From Myxococcales bacterium (GTDB lineage Bacteria > Myxococcota_A > Polyangia > Polyangiales > Polyangiaceae): a stretch of 35,063 nucleotides of DNA. Within the stretch, counting starts at the first letter, position 1, and each line of letters starts with the position of its first letter. Below, one piece after another: positions 7,914 to 14,783 of the stretch. The translations under genes and the position numbers were made by a program. Where the stretch lies: assembly GCA_025351875.1 (NCBI GenBank), contig JANXVA010000461.1:1-35063 (forward strand). The letters are read 5' to 3'. The notes beneath the pieces are model-generated. The model did not search any database, was not told the origin of the DNA, and was given only the letters and a program-made list of their open reading frames with translations.

Positions 7914-10900
7914 TCACCGGATCGTGAGGTGACGCGCCGGGGCGGTGGCGACGCCGGACGACGAGCGGGTGATGCGCGCCGTCGCCTCCGGCACCGTGAC
8001 CTTGCCAGCGAGGCCGAAGCGCATCGGGATCTCGATCACGGAGCCGCTCCGATGAACCGACTGCCGGACCGTGAGCACGCCCTGCACCTGCGCGACACCC
8101 GCGACGGGCGCGCCGAGCGTCACGCCCGGCGGTAGCGGCACCTTCGTGTCGATCTCGATCGACCCCTCGAGGACGTGACGCAGCATGAGCCGCAACGTTC
8201 CGTTGTCGCCGGCGACCGCTTCCGCGGGCCAGACGACCTCGAGGCCGACAGGGCTCCCGTGCGGCGGCGGAGGGCGCGTCCACATCCGCAGGACGGGGCG
8301 CTCGAAGCGCGCGACGAGCCCGGCGCCCTCCGTGTGCACGGCGACGTCGAGCGTACCCGGCGGGAGAGCGACGACGGTGGAGCCCGACTCGGGGACGTCG
8401 ACGTCACGATCGACCGAGGCGCTGCCGCGCTTGCCCGCGACGTGGACGTGCGCGCGCGTTGCACCGTGGCCATCGAGCTGTGAAGCGAGCAGCGCGCGCA
8501 CCACGGCGACGGTGGCGGACGAGGACCCGTAGCCCCCGGTCGCGTCGCGAAGCTCCGCGAGCTTTCCGAAGAGGACGTCCGCGGTCGCGGGCGACGTGCC
8601 GAGGAGCTGCGTGCGAAGGAGCGCGGCGTAGATCATCGCTCGTCGCCCGCGGTCGGCGAGCGGCGCGCCGTTCTTCGGTCCGTCGATGTCACCGTTCGCG
8701 GAGAGCTTCACGACGCGGCGCAGGCGATCGGTCAGGCTCGCGGCAACGGCGGCGCGATGAGGACGCTCCGCGAAGGCCATGAGCGCGCGCGCGATGCGCT
8801 CCGGCTCCGCGTCCTCGCCGAGCGACCGCGACGCTTCCGCGACGTAGGCGCCCCAGCACGGTGGCACGCCGGGGCCCGGCGCAGGCTCGACGTCGAGCGC
8901 GTCGTCGTCGCCGATCCGGGTATCGCGCGTCGCGATGTGCTCACGCGCGTCCGCCCAGCTACCGGGACAGAGGGCCTCGGGATTCTTGGGGTCGACCGGG
9001 GTGGGGCCGGTCGACGTCAGCAGACCTGCGCGCGCACGGAGCGCCCACGTGACGCCATGGCCTGGGCTGCGTGAGGCGTCGTCGAGCTTCACGAGCGCGT
9101 TGAAGCGACCCTGCGACCGCGCGGCCGAGTCCGCCGCGATGCCGGCGAGCGCGCGATGGCGCGGCGTGTCTTTCGTGAGCGCCCATCGCTGCACGCGGAC
9201 GCTCGTCTCGAGCGAGTCGACGAGCGCATCGGCGGACTTCTGACTCTCGGGCTCGAGGGACTCGAGCGCGCCTGCGACGGCGTCGTCGTATCCGCGCTCG
9301 AGCACGAGGCGCGGCGCACCCGCGACGCGGTAGCCGTGGTCGAGGACGATACCGAGGTCACGATCACCCGAGGCCCACGCCGTCTGCGTGAGCACGCGCG
9401 GCTCGCCCGCCGGGGCGATCTCCCACGCGTGTCGGAGCACGTCGTCGGGCACGCCCGGCGCCCGCGCGATGAGCATGACTCTTCCTTCGCCAGAGCTTGC
9501 GGCGCGGAGCTTCACGCGCACCGCGCGCGCGCCGTGCGCGGGGATGTCGACCCTACGCCGTGCGGTCGTGGCTCCCTCGAGGACTGCCGCGCCGTCCGCC
9601 GTGGCTTCCAGCGTCGCGTGCACGAGCGCGTCGGTCCGGTTGCGAACGAGCACCGAGGTCTCGACCACGTCGCCTTCCACCCAGCGCGCGCCGCCGTCGA
9701 TGCGCAGCGAGAGGGGCAGATCGCTCGCGATGTCGGTCGTCGTGGAGGCTGGCGAGAGGCCGTCGGGCACGCCGACGAAAGCGACGCGCCACGTCGTCTC
9801 GGCGCTGCCGAGCGGGATGGCGATGCGCACGCGACCCTCCGCGTCAGTGCGGACCGGCGCCGACCAGTAGGCATCGCCGTTTGCGATCCCGGCGCTGCCT
9901 CTCCCGGCGCCGTGCCCGAGCGTGCCGACGCTGCCGAGCCCGATGCCCGAGCCGCGACCGCCGCCGCCCTCGCCGACGCCGCTGAGCCCGAGCCCGCCCG
10001 CGCCGAACCCGAGCTCACGACCGGTGAGCTCCGCGAAGAGCTGCTGCCATGCGCTGACCGTCGCGTCGGAGACGATCATGTCCCACTTGGCATCGACGAT
10101 CTTGTCCTCCTCCATCGCGCGCGCGTACGGACTGCCCGAGCGCACGACACGCTCGAACGGATCGCGAACGTCGTCCGCGGTGCCCACCAGGCCGTCGGGC
10201 CCGGGCGCGCGCAGATCGAAACCGTGGACCGTGCCGAGGAACGGCGCCGGCGGCGGACCGTTCGAGCGTACGTACTGGATCGTGCCGCCCCACGGATCGA
10301 GGAGCTGGTCCTCGGTGAGCGTCCCGTCGCGCACGAGCCTGCGAAGGAGCGCATTAGGGTCCTTGAAGACGGGCTCGTCGGGGTCGAGCGATTTCTGCAT
10401 GCGCATCTCGCGCACGGCTGCGAGCACAGTGAAGAGCTTCAGTCGCGTCACGCGCCGCGCGACGTTGTCGAACGTGACCTGAGAATCGACCGCGACCAGA
10501 TCCGCCAGGACGAGCTTCTCGCCGCCCGGTGTCGAGGGCGGCGGCTCCATCGCATCGGTGACGAGCGTGAGCAGCTCGGGGTTCATGACCCAGCGGCCGT
10601 TCTGCTTGCGACGCGCGTCGATGAGGGTCTGCGGGCTCTTCGTCGATTCGAAGACGGCCCCCTCGAGCGAATGGAGCACGGCGGAGAAGGCCTTCTCGAG
10701 CTCCTTCGAGGCATGCGCGCCGGGATCGTTGGCGGGAAGGACGCGATCGTGCTCGCTCCCATGACCGAGCAGCGCGCGGCGGAATGGCTCGGTCGTCGCT
10801 TCGCGTTCGAGGATGGCTGTGCAGCGATCGTCACCGGCGCCGATCGCCTCGCAGAGGCGCGTCCTCGTATCGAGCGAGGCCACGTTCGCGGTGCCGCCGC

Positions 10901-12776
10901 CGAACGCATCGACGACGATCGCGGAGATCGCCCCGGGCAGGCCGCGCCCGTGCCCGTCGGTGAGCTGGGCCTCGAAGTCGACGACGCCGCCCGGCGTGGC
11001 GCGTCCACCGACCCGCTTGAGGCTCACGAGCGGCGCGATGGCCGGCACCACGAGGACCCGCGCGCCGAGCACACGCGCCTCGCGTGCGCCGTCCGGCTGC
11101 GCGACCGACACGTCCCACGCGCCGGCGGCCGCGTTCGCGGGCACGGTGATCTCGCCGGTCGCGGTGCCGTCGGTGCGTGCGTCGAGCCACGCGGTCGTTG
11201 CCTGGTCGTGCTCGCGCGAGCGCAGGACGACGCTGTGGGAGCCCGCTGGTGTGCCGCGCGGCGAGGCGATGGTCACGCGGATCTTCTCGCCTGGCTTGGC
11301 GACGTCGGGCACGACGTGGACGGCGCCCGCGGCATCGCGATCGACCGGCAGGCAAAGCGTGAACGGCTCCTGTTGCGCGCGCAGCACCTCGATGTCCCGC
11401 GCGGGTCGGATCACCACGGCGGCGGCGACTCCGCCGGCGCAGGGACCGACGTTTCGCGTCGCACCGACGCCCGCTGGCGCGTTCCACGTCACCTCGGCCT
11501 CGCCGCGCGCGTCGGTCGTCACCGTCGTCGCGAGGCCGTCGGCGCTCAGCGTGAACGCGCCGGCGACGCCGCGGTTGTGACCGTCGAGCACGGTGAGCAT
11601 CATTCGTTGCGTGAGGCCCGGGACGATCGCCGGGACCTCCGGTACGAGCTGCGCCGAGGCGCTCGCCGCGCCCACCGTGACCGAGGTCGTGCGCTGGAGG
11701 GCCTGCCCCTCCACCGTCGAGCGCGCGATCAGGATCATCGAGGTCCCCGCGCTCTTCACGAGCGTCGGCGCGTCACGGACCCCCAGCACCGCCCCCGCGC
11801 CATCGGTCGTGCCGCGCATCGCGAGGCGCTCCCAGTCCTTGTCGGTCGCCGGAGGGCTCGTGCCCTTCGGTCCGGTCCAGTAGCGCACCGGGTGCTCGAT
11901 GACGGGCTGGCCGGTCGCGTCGCGAACGCGAATCTCGAAGTGCACCCGATCGCCAGGCAGTACGCCGGACGCGGGCTCGTCCCAGGCGGCCTCGAGCACG
12001 GGCGTGCCGGGGTTCTCGTCGCGCGGGCGCAGCACGAGCTCCGTCGGTCGCACCCCTGGCGCCTCGGCCTGCGCGCGGAGCGTCCACTCCCAGACGGGCT
12101 CGTCGATGCGCGGGATCGGAACGCGCGCCATGACGAGGCCGCCGCGGTCCGTGCGGAGCTTCTCGGTGAAACGCGGAACGCCCCCCTCGAGGAGAGACAC
12201 GACGACGCCTGCGCCCGCGAGCGGCTCGCCCGCGGTGCCGACGACGCGCACCCACGCGGAGATCGTGCTCGTCGGCACGACGCGCAGGTCCGCGGTGTGG
12301 AGCTCGACCGAGGCCGTCGCTCCGCGCGCGACGGCGACACTGCGCGTGCGCACATGACCGCCGTGACGGACGGCGACGAGCAGCGCGAGCGCGCGGGGCA
12401 GCCCCTTGGGCACCTCGATCGCGAGTCGTGCGCGGCCCTCGGCGTCCGTCGTCGCATGGACGCTCGGCGGCGGTGCCGCTCCATCGAGCTCCTCGGGGTC
12501 CCATCCGATCTCGAGCGTCGCGCCAGCGAGCGGTACCGCGTGGGTCACGGAAGGGAAGCCGTAGGCCCTCGCCGTCAGCTCGACGACGCCGCCGGGAGCC
12601 GCGTTAGGAGCGACGTGCACGAACACGTCGAGCCCGCGCGCCGCGGGGTCCGGCGGCAGCGCCTGCGCGTGCCCTCCGGACAGCGCACCCTGCAACACCG
12701 CGAGGAAAAGGAGGAAGACGAGCCGAAAGGTTCGCTGCACGACCGAGCGACAGGGCCCACCGCGCGAGGTTCCCAT
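7914..12776 (-). CDS. Alpha-2-macroglobulin-like protein without thioester, exported
   Basis: A 1620-aa protein with a signal peptide (FRLVFLLFLAVLQGALSGGHAQA, cleavage near residue 39). It then has a long series of beta-sandwich macroglobulin-type domains (repeated DAEGRARLAI-like and ATGQPVIEHPVRYWTGP-like modules). The central A2M signature (DAEGRVRIAIPLGSAETTWRVAFVGVPDG) is near residue 975, followed by a helical domain ending with ATGGYGSSSATVAVVRALLAS. Bacterial A2Ms trap proteases in the periplasm. The CxEQ thioester found in many of them is absent, so this resembles the YfaS-like thioester-free class. Two inserts precede the A2M signature: a pseudopilin GspG-like segment (about 820-875) and a Gly-rich stretch (about 930-963) where a bait region would be expected. 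It starts 60 bp from a divergent kinase; no pbpC neighbour is present. Confidence 0.9.
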   Translation of the reverse strand: MGTSRGGPCRSVVQRTFRLVFLLFLAVLQGALSGGHAQALPPDPAARGLDVFVHVAPNAAPGGVVELTARAYGFPSVTHAVPLAGATLEIGWDPEELDGAAPPPSVHATTDAEGRARLAIEVPKGLPRALALLVAVRHGGHVRTRSVAVARGATASVELHTADLRVVPTSTISAWVRVVGTAGEPLAGAGVVVSLLEGGVPRFTEKLRTDRGGLVMARVPIPRIDEPVWEWTLRAQAEAPGVRPTELVLRPRDENPGTPVLEAAWDEPASGVLPGDRVHFEIRVRDATGQPVIEHPVRYWTGPKGTSPPATDKDWERLAMRGTTDGAGAVLGVRDAPTLVKSAGTSMILIARSTVEGQALQRTTSVTVGAASASAQLVPEVPAIVPGLTQRMMLTVLDGHNRGVAGAFTLSADGLATTVTTDARGEAEVTWNAPAGVGATRNVGPCAGGVAAAVVIRPARDIEVLRAQQEPFTLCLPVDRDAAGAVHVVPDVAKPGEKIRVTIASPRGTPAGSHSVVLRSREHDQATTAWLDARTDGTATGEITVPANAAAGAWDVSVAQPDGAREARVLGARVLVVPAIAPLVSLKRVGGRATPGGVVDFEAQLTDGHGRGLPGAISAIVVDAFGGGTANVASLDTRTRLCEAIGAGDDRCTAILEREATTEPFRRALLGHGSEHDRVLPANDPGAHASKELEKAFSAVLHSLEGAVFESTKSPQTLIDARRKQNGRWVMNPELLTLVTDAMEPPPSTPGGEKLVLADLVAVDSQVTFDNVARRVTRLKLFTVLAAVREMRMQKSLDPDEPVFKDPNALLRRLVRDGTLTEDQLLDPWGGTIQYVRSNGPPPAPFLGTVHGFDLRAPGPDGLVGTADDVRDPFERVVRSGSPYARAMEEDKIVDAKWDMIVSDATVSAWQQLFAELTGRELGFGAGGLGLSGVGEGGGGRGSGIGLGSVGTLGHGAGRGSAGIANGDAYWSAPVRTDAEGRVRIAIPLGSAETTWRVAFVGVPDGLSPASTTTDIASDLPLSLRIDGGARWVEGDVVETSVLVRNRTDALVHATLEATADGAAVLEGATTARRRVDIPAHGARAVRVKLRAASSGEGRVMLIARAPGVPDDVLRHAWEIAPAGEPRVLTQTAWASGDRDLGIVLDHGYRVAGAPRLVLERGYDDAVAGALESLEPESQKSADALVDSLETSVRVQRWALTKDTPRHRALAGIAADSAARSQGRFNALVKLDDASRSPGHGVTWALRARAGLLTSTGPTPVDPKNPEALCPGSWADAREHIATRDTRIGDDDALDVEPAPGPGVPPCWGAYVAEASRSLGEDAEPERIARALMAFAERPHRAAVAASLTDRLRRVVKLSANGDIDGPKNGAPLADRGRRAMIYAALLRTQLLGTSPATADVLFGKLAELRDATGGYGSSSATVAVVRALLASQLDGHGATRAHVHVAGKRGSASVDRDVDVPESGSTVVALPPGTLDVAVHTEGAGLVARFERPVLRMWTRPPPPHGSPVGLEVVWPAEAVAGDNGTLRLMLRHVLEGSIEIDTKVPLPPGVTLGAPVAGVAQVQGVLTVRQSVHRSGSVIEIPMRFGLAGKVTVPEATARITRSSSGVATAPARHLTIR
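9891..9990 (-). other. Glycine-rich segment inside the A2M-like protein
   Basis: This encodes about 33 residues of alternating Gly with Leu, Ile, Val, Arg and His (for example GEGGGGRGSGIGLG, then TLGHGAGRG), just before the A2M signature. Position suggests a flexible bait-like or protein-interaction linker. Similar Gly motifs occur in other myxobacterial envelope proteins, from memory. Confidence 0.7.
10150..10330 (-). other. GspG-like (type II secretion major pseudopilin) segment inside the A2M-like protein
   Basis: The reading LTEDQLLDPWGGTIQYV, followed about 30 residues later by GPDGLVGTADDVRDPF, closely follows the C-terminal pattern of major pseudopilins (LPKDPWGNPYQY ... SLGADGxxGGxGDDADI). 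In those proteins the aspartates bind calcium. No prepilin leader is present in this protein, so only the fold or calcium site would be shared. Confidence 0.55.
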
Positions 12777-12821
12777 AACGCTGGATCCCCGGGAAAATAC
12801 GGCCAGCCCGCGCCGGGGTCG

Positions 12822-12827
12822 TATACT
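12822..12827 (+). promoter_or_regulatory. Possible -10 element for the kinase gene
   Basis: TATACT lies 9 nt before the kinase ATG and stands out in very GC-rich sequence. No matching -35 box or Shine-Dalgarno is visible. If the box is used, transcription would begin almost at the start codon, giving a leaderless mRNA. Confidence 0.3.
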
Positions 12828-12836
12828 TCCAGACGA

Positions 12837-13817
12837 ATGACGGGCGACAGCGGGGTGGCGCGACTGCATGCGCGCGTCGGGACGACGATCAACGCAAAGT
12901 ACCGGCTCGACGCGCTGCTCGGCGCCGGCGGAATGGCGGCTGTCTACGCCGCGACCCACCGAAACGGCGACCGCGTCGCGCTCAAGGTCCTCCACCCCGA
13001 GCTGTCGCGCACGGAGAGCGTGCGGGCGCGCTTTCTCCGCGAGGGGTACGTCGCCAACAAGGTCGGGCACGCCGGCGTGGTTCGCGTGATCGACGACGAC
13101 GTGGCTCCTGACGGGGGCGTCTATCTCGTCATGGAGCTCCTCGAGGGGCGAACGCTCGAGCAACACCGCGTCGCCTCGGGCGGCCGCCTCTCCCTACCCG
13201 AGGCTTCGACGCTCGTCGGCCACGTCCTCGACGTGCTCGCGGCCGCGCACGCGCAGCGGATCATCCACCGCGACATCAAGCCCGAGAATGTCTTTCTCAC
13301 CACCCGCGGCGTGGTCAAGCTGATGGATTTCGGCATCGCGCGCATGCTCGACGGCGTACAGGCGACGGCGTCGGGGACGCTCATGGGCACCCCGGCCTTC
13401 ATGCCGCCCGAGCAGGCGAACGGCCGAATCAAGGAGGTCGACGCGCGCAGTGACGTCTGGTCCGCGGGCGCGCTGCTCTTCGTGCTTCTGACGGGCCAGG
13501 AGGTTCATCAGGCGAGGACGACCTCCGAGCAGATGATCTATGCGGCCACCCAGCCTGCGCGCTCGATCGCGACGCTGATGCCGGAGCTCGAGCCCGACAT
13601 GGCGCAGGTCATCGATGTCGCGCTCGCGTTCGAGATGCACGGTCGCTGGCAGACCGCCGGCGCGATGGGCAATGCGCTCCGGTCAGCGGGAGGGAGGACG
13701 AGTGAGGTGCCAGCACGATCGGCGCCGGCCCCCACGCCCGCTTCGCACCCCATCTCGTCGTCTGCGCCGACGATCATCCATGGCTCGGGCGACGCGCACG
13801 ACGCCAAGAAGCCGTGA
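12837..13817 (+). CDS. Soluble Hanks-type Ser/Thr protein kinase
   Basis: A 326-aa kinase with all main motifs: Gly loop GAGGMAAVY (29-37), ATP-binding Lys50 in VALKVL, catalytic HRDIKPEN (144-151, Asp146), DFG at 164-166, activation segment ending in GTPAFMPPEQ, and subdomain IX DVWSAGALLFVLLTG. It should phosphorylate Ser/Thr on proteins, including itself. The C-terminal 45 residues after the kinase fold are Pro/Ala/Ser-rich and contain no transmembrane helix or sensor domain, so it is predicted to be cytoplasmic. The ATG 12837 places 20 residues before the first kinase strand, as is usual for myxobacterial kinases; no ribosome site is visible. It is divergent from the A2M-like gene, with 60 bp between start codons. 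Confidence 0.96.
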   Translation: MTGDSGVARLHARVGTTINAKYRLDALLGAGGMAAVYAATHRNGDRVALKVLHPELSRTESVRARFLREGYVANKVGHAGVVRVIDDDVAPDGGVYLVMELLEGRTLEQHRVASGGRLSLPEASTLVGHVLDVLAAAHAQRIIHRDIKPENVFLTTRGVVKLMDFGIARMLDGVQATASGTLMGTPAFMPPEQANGRIKEVDARSDVWSAGALLFVLLTGQEVHQARTTSEQMIYAATQPARSIATLMPELEPDMAQVIDVALAFEMHGRWQTAGAMGNALRSAGGRTSEVPARSAPAPTPASHPISSSAPTIIHGSGDAHDAKKP

Positions 13818-13823
13818 AATGGT

Positions 13824-13841
13824 CCGCGGGGACCCCCGCGG
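13824..13841 (+). terminator. GC-rich hairpin right after the kinase stop
   Basis: CCGCGGGG and CCCCGCGG form a perfect 8-bp inverted repeat with almost no spacer, 6 nt after the kinase TGA. No T tract follows, so it may be a Rho-dependent or mRNA-end-stabilising structure and not a classical intrinsic terminator. Confidence 0.4.
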
Positions 13842-13958
13842 GCTAAGATCACATCATCGTACATCCACCCCTACTGGTTGTGCGATCCACCCGGGCAATC
13901 CATGCTTTGGCCCGCACGCAGAGCCGGGTTTTCCCCGTGATCTTCCCTAGAAAAGTCC

Positions 13959-14004
13959 CGCACAACTGTTCGCGAACAAACCGCACGTTCCGCACAGTTG
14001 TGCG
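13959..14004. promoter_or_regulatory. Inverted repeat CGCACAACTGT / ACAGTTGTGCG enclosing a palindrome
   Basis: The arms 13959-13969 and 13994-14004 are perfect 11-bp reverse complements separated by 24 nt. The palindrome TGTTCGCGAACA (13967-13978) overlaps the left arm. The 8-mer GTTGTGCG of the right arm recurs at 13877-13884. CGAACA from the palindrome recurs at 14014-14019 and 14024-14029, one helical turn apart. This looks like a multi-site operator or a structured RNA. The cognate regulator is unknown. Confidence 0.5.
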
Positions 14005-14192
14005 CACAGGCCCCGAACAACTCCGAACAGCCGATCGCCAACCTGATTTCGGGTACTTGCGCCTCCGCGAACGTTGGCCCGGCGTCTGCAGTACCCCTCA
14101 ACACGAACGCCGCGGAGAGCCCGGCTGAACGCAGGACGTCGAAGTTGACGGCCGCGTGGGCTCCCTCGGTGTCCCAAGTCTCACAACCCGCC

Positions 14193-14209
14193 GCGACGCA
14201 CTGCGTCGC
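14193..14209. promoter_or_regulatory. 17-bp palindrome in front of the small lipoprotein gene
   Basis: GCGACGCA-C-TGCGTCGC is perfect around one central base and ends 16 nt before the GGAG ribosome site of the lipoprotein gene. It could be a dimeric repressor operator, or a hairpin in the 5' leader that affects translation. Confidence 0.4.
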
Positions 14210-14237
14210 ACCTAACAATTCTGACGGAGCTCCTACC

Positions 14238-14639
14238 ATGCGCCTCTCTTCGATCGTTTCTGTCCTCGTCGTGACTGCCTCCTTCGCCCTCGGCGGCTGC
14301 GCCGCGGATGCGGAGCCCACCGGGACCGACCAGCCGAACGTCGCGCTCTCCGATCCGAACGCCCCCGCGATCAACAACGACCGCACATCGGACGTCTCGC
14401 AGACCGCCAAGCTCACCGACGAGTACGCCCACCCCCTCGACGAGACCCGCGCTCGCCAGGTCGAGAGCTGGTCGGCCGGCCAGGCGAACCCCCGCATCGA
14501 CATCGTTCCCTCCGGCTTCGACGCCGTCCCCGGCACCAAGATCGGCGTCACGCCGCCGGTCTTCCACGAGGTCAACGCGCTCGAAATCGGCGCCCGCAAC
14601 GAAGACGGCCTCACGCCCTACTCGCACAAGAAGCCCTGA
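14238..14639 (+). CDS. Small lipoprotein, function unknown
   Basis: A 133-aa protein starting at ATG 14238, with GGAG (14226-14229) 8 nt upstream. The signal peptide MRLSSIVSVLVVTASFALGG ends at lipobox Cys21. The mature part is short, polar and without recognised domains; it contains DETRARQVESWSAG and ends in GLTPYSHKKP. An Asp at +2 is absent (CAADAE), so by the E. coli rule it would go to the outer membrane, though this rule is not proven for myxobacteria. The gene stands alone: a long regulatory-looking region precedes it and a strong terminator-like hairpin follows 31 nt after its stop. It may therefore be abundantly or specifically expressed. Confidence 0.8.
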   Translation: MRLSSIVSVLVVTASFALGGCAADAEPTGTDQPNVALSDPNAPAINNDRTSDVSQTAKLTDEYAHPLDETRARQVESWSAGQANPRIDIVPSGFDAVPGTKIGVTPPVFHEVNALEIGARNEDGLTPYSHKKP

Positions 14640-14670
14640 TTCCTTCGCGGTAGGATTGTGAGACAGATGC

Positions 14671-14711
14671 GGCGGTGCCGTCCGAGAGGACAGCATCGCC
14701 GTCGTCGTTTT
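14671..14711 (+). terminator. Intrinsic-terminator-like hairpin after the small lipoprotein gene
   Basis: GGCGGTGCCGTCC (14671-14683) pairs with GGACAGCATCGCC (14688-14700), with 12 of 13 positions paired including one G-U. The loop is GAGA, a stabilising GNRA tetraloop. A TTTT run follows at 14708-14711 and a second T run at 14720-14724. It sits 31 nt after the lipoprotein stop, so it most likely ends that transcript. Confidence 0.65.
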
Positions 14712-14783
14712 GTGGGTCGTTTTTGCGCGCTCGCTGCCGGGGCCGTTTCGTCCGTCGCAAGGTCGTGACATCCTTGGCCGGCG

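Larger units (their letters stand above)
13818..14237. other. 420-bp intergenic region with clustered inverted repeats
   Basis: No convincing gene is found between the kinase and the small lipoprotein. Short open frames here lack ribosome sites and recognisable content. The region is visibly less GC-rich than its surroundings around 13940-14030 and holds the repeat structures listed separately: a kinase-end hairpin, an 8-mer present three times, a 12-bp palindrome and a 17-bp palindrome close to the next gene. It may contain a promoter with operators or a small RNA. Confidence 0.6.

Noticed and set aside
9156..12836. Very long open frame on the + strand across the A2M-like gene, in frame with the kinase
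   Set aside because: It is an artefact of high third-position GC: the translation is Arg/Ala/Asp-rich without domains, while the opposite strand encodes a coherent A2M protein. The kinase itself begins at 12837.
13880..14128. 82-codon open frame in the intergenic region
   Set aside because: No ribosome site, Arg-rich random-looking translation, and it runs through the inverted repeats.
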